A stretch of 64,000 nucleotides of DNA, from the NCBI RefSeq assembly GCF_048270095.1, contig NZ_JBLWTL010000002.1:124001-188000 (forward strand), given 5' to 3'. Under the pieces are notes generated by a model. It saw only the letters and a program-made list of their open reading frames with translations. It made no database searches and was not told where the DNA came from. This document shows, in pieces, positions 8,057 to 16,249 of this stretch. A program made the translations under genes and the position numbers. The DNA is from Maricaulis sp048270095. GTDB lineage: Bacteria > Pseudomonadota > Alphaproteobacteria > Caulobacterales > Maricaulaceae. Within the stretch, counting starts at the first letter, position 1; every line of letters starts with the position of its first letter.

Positions 8057-9171
8057 TACAGCACCTCGATCTCTGCCTGCAGCGCACCGGCTGCCTTGAT
8101 GGATTGCAGGATGGTGATCATGTCGCGCGGCGTGACGCCCAGCGCATTGAGCCCGTCGACCAGCTCGCTCAGCGAGACGCCGCCATCGAGGACGCCCAGC
8201 TGGGTATTGTCCTCGGAGACCGACACATCCGTGCGTGGCAGGACGACTGTCTCCCCGCCGGAGAAGGGCGCGGGCTGGCTGGCGACCGGGCTTTCGCGGA
8301 CCGTGATGGTCAGATTGCCCTGGGCGATCGCCACGGTGGAGACGCGGACATTCTCGCCCATCACGATGGTGCCGGTGTTTTCGTCAATGATGATGCGGGC
8401 CGGCTGGTCAGCCTGGACGCGCAATTGCTCGATCTCGGAGAGCAGGTCGATCATGTCGCCATTATAGGAGGCGAGGCGGGTCAGCTCGACGGTCGCCGGA
8501 TTGGTCGCACGCGCGGCGCTGGCGCCCATGAAGGCATTGATGACATCGGCCATACGGCGCGCGGTGGTGAAATCGGGATTGCGCAGGGACAGGCGCAGGG
8601 AGGAGCGATTGGCAATCTCCTGCCAGGGATCCATCCCGGTCCCGTCAAACGGGTTCTCGACCAGGGCGCCATTGGCGATGCGGCCGCTGGTGGGAACTCC
8701 GCGTGTCACCGAAGCGCCGTCGCCGCCAGCGGAAAAGCCGCCAATGGTCAGCGTTCCCTGGCTGACGGCCCAGGCGCGGCCATGGCTGTCAAACAGCGGC
8801 GTGCCGATCAATGTCCCGCCCTGCAGACTGCCCGCATCGCCGATCGCGGAGACGGTGACATCAATGCGCGAGCCCTGCGAGGAGAAGGCGGGGAGTGTGG
8901 CGGTGACCATCACGGCGGCAATATTGCGCGTGTTCAGATTGGCGTCGCGCGTATTGACGTTGAAATGCTCCAGCATCGCGTTGAGTGATTGATTGGTGAA
9001 GCTGGAATTGCGCAGCGAGTCGCCCGTGCCATCGAGACCGACAACCAGGCCATAACCGACCAGATGGTTATCGCGCACATCCTCGACATCAACCATGTCC
9101 TTGATTCGCGATGAGGCGAGCGCAGGGGCCGATACAAGCAGGGCAGTCAGGATAGTCATGAGCAGACGCAT
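8056..9171 (-). CDS. flgI: Flagellar P-ring protein
   Basis: Forms the peptidoglycan-level P ring around the flagellar rod. I chose the ATG at 9171 rather than the longer frame from 9204 because it opens a normal signal peptide (MRLLMTILTALLVSAPALA) and has GGAG eight bases upstream; the mature protein then begins SRIKDMVDVEDVRDNHLVGYGLVVGLDGTGDS, the invariant FlgI N-terminus. The length of 371 residues is normal. A sigma-54 promoter ends 33 bases upstream. First gene of the flgI-flgJ-flbY operon, divergent from fliX exactly as in Caulobacter. Confidence 0.95.
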   Translation of the reverse strand: MRLLMTILTALLVSAPALASSRIKDMVDVEDVRDNHLVGYGLVVGLDGTGDSLRNSSFTNQSLNAMLEHFNVNTRDANLNTRNIAAVMVTATLPAFSSQGSRIDVTVSAIGDAGSLQGGTLIGTPLFDSHGRAWAVSQGTLTIGGFSAGGDGASVTRGVPTSGRIANGALVENPFDGTGMDPWQEIANRSSLRLSLRNPDFTTARRMADVINAFMGASAARATNPATVELTRLASYNGDMIDLLSEIEQLRVQADQPARIIIDENTGTIVMGENVRVSTVAIAQGNLTITVRESPVASQPAPFSGGETVVLPRTDVSVSEDNTQLGVLDGGVSLSELVDGLNALGVTPRDMITILQSIKAAGALQAEIEVL

Positions 9172-9203
9172 TTTGCGGTCTCCGGAAAGATTCTCCAGAA
9201 GCA

Positions 9204-9221
9204 TTGCGAATGCTGTGCCAG
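9204..9221 (-). promoter_or_regulatory. Sigma-54 promoter of flgI
   Basis: On the minus strand CTGGCACAGCATTCGCAA carries GG and GC exactly ten bases apart, as required for the -24/-12 elements, with one mismatch from TTGCA at -12. A second, overlapping register begins five to six bases upstream (TGGCACTGGCACAGC). FlgI is a class III, sigma-54-dependent gene in Caulobacter. Confidence 0.72.
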
Positions 9222-9294
9222 TGCCAGGACGGGCGGATATAAAAATATGCCACTAAAAACAAACCCTTGTGAGATCGTGGCTGATGTGGCCGGG

Positions 9295-9342
9295 CGGTAA
9301 AACTCGCCGGTGGCGGCAATCGCCGGGCAAGATCTGCCGGGC
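9295..9342. promoter_or_regulatory. Candidate FlbD (ftr-like) enhancer sites
   Basis: Two related dyads, CGGTAAAACTCGCCGG (9295-9310) and CCGGGCAAGATCTGCCGG (9323-9340), lie about 90-135 bases upstream of the flgI sigma-54 promoter, where the FlbD activator binds in Caulobacter. They resemble but do not fully match the ftr consensus. Confidence 0.4.
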
Positions 9343-9354
9343 GGGGTGGCCGGA

Positions 9355-9370
9355 TTAAGCCTCTGTTAAC
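9355..9370 (+). promoter_or_regulatory. CtrA box upstream of fliX
   Basis: TTAAGCCTCTGTTAAC is a perfect TTAA-N7-TTAAC site, 49 bases before the fliX ATG. It fits the class II, CtrA-activated promoter known for fliX in Caulobacter. Confidence 0.75.
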
Positions 9371-9418
9371 GGCGGCAGCGCATCCCTGAAGGTCATCGAA
9401 CAGGAAGCGATTCTCGTC

Positions 9419-9829
9419 ATGAAAGTCACAGGTCCCCGCTCAGCGAGCTCAGTTTCGACCGGCAAGCGCGCCTCCGGCTCGCGTGCGGGCGGCGACAGTT
9501 TTACGCTTGAACAGGCCACGCAATCTTCTGCGGCGATGGCGAGTGCACCGATGACCGGCGTGAGCTCGGTTGATGCCATTCTGGCGCTGCAATCGGTGGG
9601 CGACTTCAATGAAGCGCGCCAGCAGGCGACCGGTCGGGCGATGGAATTGCTCGATGTGCTCGATGAGCTCAAACTGGCCTTGCTTGAAGGCGGTTTGCCG
9701 AAAACCAAGTTGGTCGCGTTGATGAATCTGCTGCAGACCCGGCGCGATGATACCAATGATGCCGGGCTGGAAGCCGCCCTGGACGAAGTCGAGATCCGGG
9801 CCGCTGTCGAGCTTGCGAAATTCGGCTGA
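9419..9829 (+). CDS. fliX: Flagellar assembly trans-acting factor FliX
   Basis: FliX links completion of early flagellar structures to sigma-54 transcription by binding and gating the activator FlbD. The 136-residue protein begins MKVTGPRSAS, has a basic Gly/Ser-rich N-terminus, then a helical core with VDAILALQSVGDFNEARQQA and MELLDVLDELKLALLEGG, which I recognise as FliX. It is divergent from flgI and followed by dksA, the same order as in Caulobacter. The perfect CtrA box ahead makes it a class II gene, and the FlbD-like sites in the same spacer would let its partner control the opposite operon. Confidence 0.9.
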   Translation: MKVTGPRSASSVSTGKRASGSRAGGDSFTLEQATQSSAAMASAPMTGVSSVDAILALQSVGDFNEARQQATGRAMELLDVLDELKLALLEGGLPKTKLVALMNLLQTRRDDTNDAGLEAALDEVEIRAAVELAKFG

Positions 9830-10004
9830 CCCAGCAACCGGCTATCCGGCTGCATGTCCTCCATTTCCCTGTTTGGTCAGATTTTTGCTAGGTGAGCCCT
9901 GTCGCCGAGCAGCGCCGCCGCGTTGACTCGGCGTGCACCGTGCATATGCTCCGCCCGCTTTCTGGGGGGAGAGCCTGTAGGCGACAGTTGTTGAGTAGAA
10001 GGCG

Positions 10005-10433
10005 ATGATGGAATCTGAACCGATCGAACTCCCCGCGGGCTACAGGCCCAGCGATGATGAGCCGTTCATGAGTGAGCGGCAAAAGGAGTATTTCCGTCTC
10101 AAACTGATCGCCTGGAAGGAAGATATCCTGCGGGAGAGCAAATCAACGCTGTCCAATTTGCAGGCTGACCAGGGGGCTTTGCCGGATATTGCCGACCGTG
10201 CCTCGACCGAGACAGATCGCTCGCTTGAACTGCGTGCCCGCGACCGCCAGCGCAAGCTGATCTCCAAGATCGACAGTGCCTTGCGCCGGATCGAGGACGA
10301 CGCTTACGGCTATTGCGAAGATACCGGCGAGCCGATCAGCCTGGCCCGGCTCGATGCCCGTCCGGTCGCGACGCTCTCCCTCGAGGCGCAGGAGCGTCAC
10401 GAGCGCAAGGAACGTGTTCACCGCGACGACTAG
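10005..10433 (+). CDS. dksA: RNA polymerase-binding transcription factor DksA
   Basis: DksA binds the RNA polymerase secondary channel and, with ppGpp, adjusts rRNA and stress promoters. The 142-residue protein has the coiled coil around residues 25-90 with the acidic tip ADRASTETDRS, and the C-terminal globular part YGYCEDTGEPISLARLDARP. Only one cysteine remains of the four that bind zinc in the E. coli protein: the CxxC-type partners are replaced by Thr, Leu/Ser and Ala. Such Cys-poor DksA proteins are known among alphaproteobacteria. An ATG three bases later (10008) is an equally good start. The 175-base gap after fliX probably holds its promoter; I saw no clear element there. Confidence 0.9.
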   Translation: MMESEPIELPAGYRPSDDEPFMSERQKEYFRLKLIAWKEDILRESKSTLSNLQADQGALPDIADRASTETDRSLELRARDRQRKLISKIDSALRRIEDDAYGYCEDTGEPISLARLDARPVATLSLEAQERHERKERVHRDD

Positions 10434-10472
10434 CTGCGCCGACCAGGTGCGGCTGAGCACCCAGGTTTATCC

Positions 10473-10508
10473 AAAAAAAAGGGCCGCCACGATTGCTCGT
10501 GACGGCCC
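10473..10508 (-). terminator. Intrinsic terminator of the flgFGAH operon
   Basis: On the minus strand GGGCCGTCACGAG pairs with the downstream half (about 11 base pairs, one mismatch) and is followed by eight T residues (10480-10473). It lies about 95 bases after the flgH stop. The hairpin may also slow dksA transcription from the other side, though that side lacks a T run. Confidence 0.85.
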
Positions 10509-10603
10509 AGAAAAGCCCGATGGTGGCGGGGTTTCTGTCCGGCCTGCCTGTCGCGACTTCAATGCGCACGAGGTTGGCCGGAAGTATGGTCTGCTGATGC
10601 GGC

Positions 10604-11344
10604 CTAGAAGGGCATCAGGATATTGTAGAGTTCCTGGCCATAGCTGGGACGCTGGACTTCGGAGATATGGCCGCGTCCACCGTAGGAGATTCTGGCCTCG
10701 GCAATCTGGGTATGGCTGATCGTGTTGTCGGAGCCGATGTCCTGGGGCCGGGCGATGCCGCTGATCAGGAGCTCGCGCACCTCGTTATTGACCCGGACTT
10801 CCTGACGGCCTGCGAGCACCAGATTACCGTTCGGCAGGACCTGGGTGACGATGGCGGCGACCGTCAACGAGATCGACTCGCCGCGATTGACCGTGCCCGT
10901 ACCGGAGGTCGATGAGGCCGAGCCCAGGCTGGTCAGCGCGCTTGGATCAATCGAGTCATTGAAGAATTGCGTCAGATCGAGTCCGAAGAATTGCGTCATG
11001 TCGGAATCTTCCGCCGCGGTGCGCGAACGGCTGGTCGTATTGTTGATCTGGGCGCTGTCGGAAATGTCGATATTGACCGTTAGGATATCGCCAATCCGTG
11101 CTGCACGGGGATCGCCGAAGAAGGTCGGTGAATTGGCGTTCCAGAGCGAATTGGTCTGGGTGGCCGGCAGGCGCCGCGGCATGTCGGGCATCGGGATTTG
11201 CGACGGGCCGGTGCCGGCCAGAACAGCCGGGTTCTCGATCGGACGCATCGGCGGGGTCTGTCCAACCTGTGACAGGCGGGTGGTGGCACCACAGGCCTGG
11301 AGGGCGAGCGCGGCGATGATAATGACGGTTATCTTGCGGATCAT
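10604..11344 (-). CDS. flgH: Flagellar L-ring lipoprotein
   Basis: Forms the outer-membrane L ring. The 246-residue precursor has a lipoprotein signal with lipobox LQAC at residues 15-18, then the FlgH signatures SLWNANSPTFFGDPRAARIGD, ILTVNIDISDSAQINN and the C-terminal LPNGNLVLAGRQEVRVNNE and ISGIARPQDI. It is the last gene of the flgF-flgG-flgA-flgH operon, 15 bases after flgA. Length and motifs are normal. Confidence 0.95.
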   Translation of the reverse strand: MIRKITVIIIAALALQACGATTRLSQVGQTPPMRPIENPAVLAGTGPSQIPMPDMPRRLPATQTNSLWNANSPTFFGDPRAARIGDILTVNIDISDSAQINNTTSRSRTAAEDSDMTQFFGLDLTQFFNDSIDPSALTSLGSASSTSGTGTVNRGESISLTVAAIVTQVLPNGNLVLAGRQEVRVNNEVRELLISGIARPQDIGSDNTISHTQIAEARISYGGRGHISEVQRPSYGQELYNILMPF

Positions 11345-11359
11345 GATGGTCTCCAGGGC

Positions 11360-12289
11360 CTAGAAACTGGCGGCAGGGCTGGCGAAGACGCGGGCGCGAC
11401 CGGGGCCGTCCACCATGGCTTCAACAGTGCGGTTGGATTGCAGATTGACGAAGCGGATCAGCTCGCCATCGGCGGCATTCTCCATGGCGCGCGCACGCAC
11501 GCTCAACTGGATGCCGCGGGCTTCGAACATCAAGGTGACCAGATCGCCGCGATTGACCAGAATGGCCTCCTGCACGTCATAGCCGCGCAAGGGTTCGCCG
11601 GCGCGCAGGGCGCGGCGGGCCTGATGACCGATGATGGCGCCCGGATCGAGCACCGAATCCGGACGGACGCGATCGCTGCGCAGCGAGACCCAGCGAATAT
11701 CGTCATCGCCGATCACCTCGCCGGCCGCGACGGGCTGGACGAGGACGGGAATATCGATCGTCTGATAGGCCCGGCCGGTCACGCGGACGCTGGCAGCGCC
11801 GTCAAATGGCGCGATGTCGGCGCTGAGCATGCCGGTGCGTGGGTCGAAATTGAGCGCACTGATCTGCGGTCCGCCAATCGTATCGATGGGCGCGTGCAGG
11901 GCGAGATTGGTATTGGCGAGCTGAACTTCGTGCTGGCCGCCTTCGCGGGCAAATAATTCGCCTTCCAGCATGCCGGTCAGTTCGCGGGCATCGACGACGC
12001 GGCTGGCGCGGGTGATGGTCAGGCGCAGCAGGCCGGACGCATTGGCCCAGTCGAGCTCGTGATCGGCTGCGATCTGACGCACATAATTGACGTCGAGCGC
12101 TGTGCGGGCGCCCGGAGCCGGTGAGCGGGCCAGCACGGTGGCGGCCTGGGGGCCGCCGACTTCGAACAGGTCGCCGAGGGTGATTTGTGGCCCTTCGACA
12201 ACCAGCGTTTCGCGCAGGAAGACGGGCTCTGATGCGAGGGCCGGTGCCGTGGTGAGGCAGGCGAGGGCAAGCAAGCTGGCGCGGATCAT
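11360..12289 (-). CDS. flgA: Flagellar P-ring assembly chaperone FlgA
   Basis: Periplasmic chaperone for P-ring assembly. The 309-residue precursor has a signal peptide (MIRASLLALACLTTAPALA) and a C-terminal SAF/FlgA domain with VQPVAAGEVIGDDDIRW, AIIGHQARRALRAGEPL and VNRGDLVTLMFEARGIQL (residues about 195-285), ending in the typical FVNLQSNRTVEAMV. It lies between flgG and flgH; the stop-to-start gap to flgG is 12 bases, so it is co-transcribed from the flgF sigma-54 promoter. Confidence 0.93.
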   Translation of the reverse strand: MIRASLLALACLTTAPALASEPVFLRETLVVEGPQITLGDLFEVGGPQAATVLARSPAPGARTALDVNYVRQIAADHELDWANASGLLRLTITRASRVVDARELTGMLEGELFAREGGQHEVQLANTNLALHAPIDTIGGPQISALNFDPRTGMLSADIAPFDGAASVRVTGRAYQTIDIPVLVQPVAAGEVIGDDDIRWVSLRSDRVRPDSVLDPGAIIGHQARRALRAGEPLRGYDVQEAILVNRGDLVTLMFEARGIQLSVRARAMENAADGELIRFVNLQSNRTVEAMVDGPGRARVFASPAASF

Positions 12290-12301
12290 CTAGCGGTCCT
12301 C

Positions 12302-13087
12302 CTAGCGAAGGTTCGAGGTAGCGGACATCATTTCGTCGGACGCGGTAATGACGCGGGCATTCATTTCATAGGCGCGCTGGGCCTGGATCAGCGAGGTGAT
12401 CTCGGTCACCGCATTGACGTTGGAGGCCTCGACAAAACCCTGCATGACATAGCCATAACCCGGCGAGCTTGGCGTGCCGGTTGCGGCGGCGCCGGAGGCG
12501 GCGGATTCGAGGAAGAGATTGTTACCGATCGCTTCCAGGCCGGCATCATTATTGAAGGTTGAAAGCTCGAGCTGGCCGACGGTCTGAGGCTCGGTCTGGC
12601 CATCGATCATGGCCTGGACCTGGCCCTGTTCATTGATCGCCACGCTGCGGGCACCCGCGGGAATGACGATGCCCGGCGCGACGGTATAGCCATCGGCGGT
12701 GACAATCTCGCCTTCCGGGCTGACAGCGAAACTGCCCGCCCGGGTATAGGCGTCATTGCCATTGGGCATGGAGATGCGGAAATAGCCATCGCCATTGATC
12801 GCCAGATCGAACGGATTGCCGGTATTGGCCAGCGATCCCTGTTCCGTGATGCGATAGATCGAGGCGGTCTGCACACCCAACCCGACCTGGATACCGGTCG
12901 GGACAATGGTGCCGGCGTCCGAGGAGCTGACGCCCATCTGCTGGACATTCTGGTAGAGCAGGTCCTGGAATTCGGCGCGCTGCCGCTTGAACCCGGTTGT
13001 GTTCATATTGGCCAGGTTGTTCGAGATGACCTCGACATTGAGCTGTTGGGCTTGCATGCCCGTTGCGGCAGTCATGAGAGAGCGCAT
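12302..13087 (-). CDS. flgG: Flagellar distal rod protein
   Basis: Builds the distal rod. The 261-residue protein opens MRSLMTAATGMQAQQLNVE and has VISNNLANMNTTGFKRQRAEFQDL, the universal rod/hook N-terminal heptad region, and the C-terminal YVMQGFVEASNVNAVTEITSLIQAQRAYEMN coil that packs with it. Length is exactly that of the family. Gene order flgF-flgG-flgA-flgH is the Caulobacter class III operon. Confidence 0.97.
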   Translation of the reverse strand: MRSLMTAATGMQAQQLNVEVISNNLANMNTTGFKRQRAEFQDLLYQNVQQMGVSSSDAGTIVPTGIQVGLGVQTASIYRITEQGSLANTGNPFDLAINGDGYFRISMPNGNDAYTRAGSFAVSPEGEIVTADGYTVAPGIVIPAGARSVAINEQGQVQAMIDGQTEPQTVGQLELSTFNNDAGLEAIGNNLFLESAASGAAATGTPSSPGYGYVMQGFVEASNVNAVTEITSLIQAQRAYEMNARVITASDEMMSATSNLR

Positions 13088-13104
13088 ATCGGTCCTCTTT
13101 CCCT

Positions 13105-13854
13105 TTAAACCTTGCCGAGGCGCTCAATGGCGCGACGGTTGATGTCTTCGGCTTGTTCGACAAATTTCGACACAGACTGATAGCTGCGCATGATGGTCAT
13201 CATGTCGGTCATCTCGACCACGGGCTGGACGTTGGACGCCTCGACAAAGCCCTGGCGCATGACCGGCGAGAGCATGGATTGCGGGTCATTGCGGCCATCG
13301 GGATTGTCAGTCTGGACGTAGCGGCCATTACCCTGTTTGGAGAGGCCCGAGAGATTGGTGATCTCGAACACGCCGATCGTACCGACCGGGACACCGTCCT
13401 GGGTGATGGTGCCGTCCTGCGAAATGCTGGTCGATTGCGCCGACGGGTTGAGCATAATCGGGCCGCGCGTTGCCGCATCGAGCACCGGTGCTCCGTCATG
13501 GGCGGTGAGCTGGCCGGCATTGTCGAGATGGAAGCGGCCATCGCGGGTGAATTGCTCGGCGCCATTGACGCTGACGGCGAAGAAGCCGTCGCCCTCGATC
13601 GCGACGTCGAGATTGCGGCCGGTCATTTCCAGCGCACCCTGGCGGAAGTCGCGGCCCATGCCCCAGACATCGGCAAATTGAAGGTCGGTCGGTCCGTCAG
13701 CCTGGGAGGCGGTCGGGGCGGCGTGATTCTCGATCAGGAGTGATTCGACCTTGAAGCCCGCCGTATTGGCGTTGGCGATGTTATTCGCCACCACATCCAT
13801 CGCCTGGCGCAGGGCCATTTGGCGCGACAGGCCGATCATCAGAGTATTATCCAT
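13105..13854 (-). CDS. flgF: Flagellar proximal rod protein FlgF
   Basis: Proximal rod subunit of 249 residues. The open frame extends to 13953, but that extension covers the sigma-54 promoter and is not translated. I use the ATG at 13854, which gives MDNTLMIGLSRQMALRQ, the conserved FlgF start, with GGA eight bases upstream; an ATG two codons earlier (13860) is the alternative. Motifs VVANNIANANTAGFK near residue 22 and GFVEASNVQPVVEMTDMMTI near the end are the rod signatures. First gene of the flgF-flgG-flgA-flgH operon. Confidence 0.94.
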   Translation of the reverse strand: MDNTLMIGLSRQMALRQAMDVVANNIANANTAGFKVESLLIENHAAPTASQADGPTDLQFADVWGMGRDFRQGALEMTGRNLDVAIEGDGFFAVSVNGAEQFTRDGRFHLDNAGQLTAHDGAPVLDAATRGPIMLNPSAQSTSISQDGTITQDGVPVGTIGVFEITNLSGLSKQGNGRYVQTDNPDGRNDPQSMLSPVMRQGFVEASNVQPVVEMTDMMTIMRSYQSVSKFVEQAEDINRRAIERLGKV

Positions 13855-13913
13855 GGGCATATTCCATTCTGGATGCCGGTGTTCGCCACGGTCTGCGGCG
13901 TTGCCACAAACCA

Positions 13914-13931
13914 TTGCATCCGGCGTGCCAA
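13914..13931 (-). promoter_or_regulatory. Sigma-54 promoter of flgFGAH
   Basis: The minus strand reads TTGGCACGCCGGATGCAA. This matches TGGCACG-N5-TGCA with GG and GC exactly ten bases apart, so it is nearly consensus. The predicted start would be about 50 bases before the flgF ATG. Candidate FlbD-like dyads (for example GGGCAGGAATTGCCGG at 14017-14032) lie about 100 bases upstream. Confidence 0.85.
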
Positions 13932-14056
13932 GGTTAATATCGCGCAAAATCAATTAGTTGATGTGGTGAGAGGGTTGGGGGCACCCTGCGGCGGGGGCAA
14001 TCCTGTCCGGGCAAGTGGGCAGGAATTGCCGGTTCCGGCCGAAAGGCTACGGAGTG

Positions 14057-14076
14057 TTAACCGCGCTGGCCGTTAA
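14057..14076 (+). promoter_or_regulatory. CtrA half-sites before fliL
   Basis: TTAACC at 14057-14062 and TTAA at 14073-14076 are separated by 12 rather than 7 bases, so this is not a full CtrA box. The fliL operon is a CtrA class II target in Caulobacter, which makes half-site use plausible. Confidence 0.35.
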
Positions 14077-14109
14077 TCATGCAAAGCGATTCCCTTGCAG
14101 GAGACCGGC

Positions 14110-14718
14110 ATGGCCGACGATCCGGAAGAAAACGAAGACGAAGACGGCGGCGAAGCCAAGGCCAAGCCGAAAATGGGCATGCTCAAGCTCGGCCTGTTTA
14201 TCGGCTTGCCGGCGATTATCCTTCTACTGGCCGGTGTGGCCGGTTTCATGATGTTTGCCGGCGGTAGTGATGAGCCTGTGATGGAAGCCGTGCTGGACGA
14301 GCATGGCGATCCTGTGCTCGACGATCATGGCCAGCCGGTCATGGCGGCTGCGGGCGGGCATGCCGAAGCGGAAGAAGAGCATGAGGCGCAGGCCTATTAT
14401 TTCCCGCTGCGCGATGCCGACGGTGCCGAGGATCCGATCATCACCAATATCCGCTCGGTCGATGGCCGTCCGGTCACGGTGATGCTGAAGATCACACTGG
14501 AATCGTCCAATCCGGAGTTTGGCCAGGTCATTGATGCCCACATCGATCCGATCATGGACCAGTTCATCATGTTCCTGCGCGAGCTGCGTGAGGACGATCT
14601 CTACGGCTCGGCGGGCATGCACCGTGTGCGTCTGGAATTATTGCGGCGGGTGAATCTGGCTATTGAACCGGAATATGCCGATGCCGTGCTGATTCAAGAA
14701 TTCATGATTGTCGATTAG
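14110..14718 (+). CDS. fliL: Flagellar basal-body-associated protein FliL
   Basis: Inner-membrane protein that surrounds the stator and supports torque. I start at the ATG at 14110 because AGGAG lies six bases upstream. The 202-residue protein has an acidic cytoplasmic N-terminus, one membrane segment (about residues 24-46, LKLGLFIGLPAIILLLAGVA), an acidic linker and a periplasmic FliL domain (SPFH-like) ending VNLAIEPEYADAVLIQEFMIVD. fliM follows 11 bases later. Gene order fliL-fliM is conserved across alphaproteobacteria. Confidence 0.92.
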   Translation: MADDPEENEDEDGGEAKAKPKMGMLKLGLFIGLPAIILLLAGVAGFMMFAGGSDEPVMEAVLDEHGDPVLDDHGQPVMAAAGGHAEAEEEHEAQAYYFPLRDADGAEDPIITNIRSVDGRPVTVMLKITLESSNPEFGQVIDAHIDPIMDQFIMFLRELREDDLYGSAGMHRVRLELLRRVNLAIEPEYADAVLIQEFMIVD

Positions 14719-14729
14719 GACCCAATTGC

Positions 14730-15860
14730 ATGTCTGACGATATGGACCAAGATGCGCTCGCTGCCGAATGGGAAGCGATGGCCGAGGATGGCGATGATCT
14801 CGATCTCGCCTCCGAATGGGAAGCCATGGTGGGCGGCGATGATGATTCGTCCGAAATGGCCCAGTCCGGCGGTGCGGCCGAGCGTATTCTCAATCAGGAC
14901 GAGATCGACAGCCTGCTCGGGTTTTCGCTCTCTGATGATGATGCGGCTGACAAGTCGGGCATTCGCGCGATTATCAATTCGGCGTTGGTCTCCTATGAGC
15001 GTTTGCCGATGCTCGAGATCGTGTTCGACCGGCTGGTCCGTCTGATGACGACGAGCCTGCGCAATTTCACATCGGACAATGTCGAGGTCAGCCTCGACAA
15101 TATTTCCTCGATCCGGTTCGGCGATTATCTCAACTCGATCCCGCTGCCGGCCATCCTGGCGGTGTTCCGCGCCAAGCAGCTCGATAATTACGGTCTGCTG
15201 ACCGTCGATTCCAACCTGATCTACTCCATCGTCGACGTGTTGCTCGGTGGGCGGCGCGGCACCTCTGCCATGCGCATTGAGGGCCGCCCCTACACCACGA
15301 TCGAGCGCATGCTCGTCCAGCGCATGATCGAGGTCGTGCTCGGCGATGCCAAACAGGCATTCCAGCCCCTGACCGAGGTTGATTTCGATCTCGAGCGCGT
15401 CGAGACCAATCCGCGCTTTGCCGCCATCGCCCGGCCGGCCAATGCGGCGATCCTGGTCAAGCTGCGCATCGACATGGAAGACCGCGGCGGCCGCATCGAG
15501 CTGCTGCTGCCCTATGCGACGCTCGAGCCGATCCGCAAAATGCTGCTGCAGCAATTCATGGGTGAGAAATTCGGTCGCGACAATATCTGGGAAGGCCATC
15601 TGGCCACCGAGCTGTGGTCGACCAAGATGGAGGTTCACGCCGTGCTCGACGAGCAGCGCGTGACGCTGGGCCGGGTGATGGATCTCAAGGTCGGCGATAC
15701 GCTCTTCCTCGATGCCTCGCCGACCAGTGAAGTGGAATTGCGTTGCGGCAATGTGCCATTGACGCGCGGCCGGATGGGCCGACTCGGACACAGTGTAGCC
15801 CTGCGCCTGAGCGGTCCGCTCTCGCCGGTTGCCAAGAAAACAATGATGAGGTTCGCATGA
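14730..15860 (+). CDS. fliM: Flagellar motor switch protein FliM
   Basis: C-ring component that binds phospho-CheY and sets rotation direction. The 376-residue protein carries the CheY-binding motif ILNQDEIDSLLGFS near residues 52-65, a CheC-like middle domain (SYERLPMLEIVFDRLVRLM onward) and a SpoA-like C-terminal domain. An unusually acidic stretch of about 50 residues with two EWEAM repeats precedes the CheY motif, which in most FliM proteins is at the extreme N-terminus. It overlaps the next gene by four bases (ATGA). Confidence 0.95.
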   Translation: MSDDMDQDALAAEWEAMAEDGDDLDLASEWEAMVGGDDDSSEMAQSGGAAERILNQDEIDSLLGFSLSDDDAADKSGIRAIINSALVSYERLPMLEIVFDRLVRLMTTSLRNFTSDNVEVSLDNISSIRFGDYLNSIPLPAILAVFRAKQLDNYGLLTVDSNLIYSIVDVLLGGRRGTSAMRIEGRPYTTIERMLVQRMIEVVLGDAKQAFQPLTEVDFDLERVETNPRFAAIARPANAAILVKLRIDMEDRGGRIELLLPYATLEPIRKMLLQQFMGEKFGRDNIWEGHLATELWSTKMEVHAVLDEQRVTLGRVMDLKVGDTLFLDASPTSEVELRCGNVPLTRGRMGRLGHSVALRLSGPLSPVAKKTMMRFA

Positions 15861-16246
15861 CACTCGCAGGTCTGATTTTCGAGGCGCTGGTCGCCGGTCT
15901 CTTGCTGGTCGCTGTCGTCATGTGCTGGCGGGTCGATCGCCGGCTCAACGCGCTCAAGCGCGGCCAGGATGGCGTTCGTGGCGCCGTGATCGCGCTCAAT
16001 GAAGCCACCGACCGCGCCCGTGCCAGCCTGGCGGCGCTCGAACGCGCCACGACGGAATCGGGTGAAGTCCTGGAAGCCCGGGTGCGCGAGGCGCGCGGCC
16101 TGTCCGAGGAATTGCGCCTGATGACCGGCCAGGCCGATCGCACGGCCGATACGATTTCGCGCCGGGCACCGCGCCGCCGCGCTTCGGAGATTTTCCCCGA
16201 AGGCGCCGGCTCCTCGGTGATTAATGGCCTGAAGGATGTGAGATAG
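15857..16246 (+). CDS. DUF6468 flagellar-cluster membrane protein
   Basis: A 129-residue protein starting at the ATG inside the fliM stop (ATGA overlap). It has one N-terminal membrane segment (about residues 4-25, LIFEALVAGLLLVAVVMCW) and a cytoplasmic or periplasmic coiled coil rich in Arg, Ala and Glu, ending RRRASEIFPEGAG. The layout matches the DUF6468 proteins found directly after fliM in alphaproteobacteria. The function is not established; the overlap with fliM implies a role in the motor or its positioning. Confidence 0.7.
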   Translation: MTLAGLIFEALVAGLLLVAVVMCWRVDRRLNALKRGQDGVRGAVIALNEATDRARASLAALERATTESGEVLEARVREARGLSEELRLMTGQADRTADTISRRAPRRRASEIFPEGAGSSVINGLKDVR

Positions 16247-16249
16247 ACC

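Noticed and set aside
10276..10719. Plus-strand frame overlapping dksA and the terminator
   Set aside because: It is out of frame with dksA and runs through an intrinsic terminator.
14069..14084. Possible sigma-54 promoter before fliL (TGGCCGTTAATCATGC)
   Set aside because: The GG and GC dinucleotides are 11 rather than 10 bases apart, and fliL is a CtrA class II gene in relatives.
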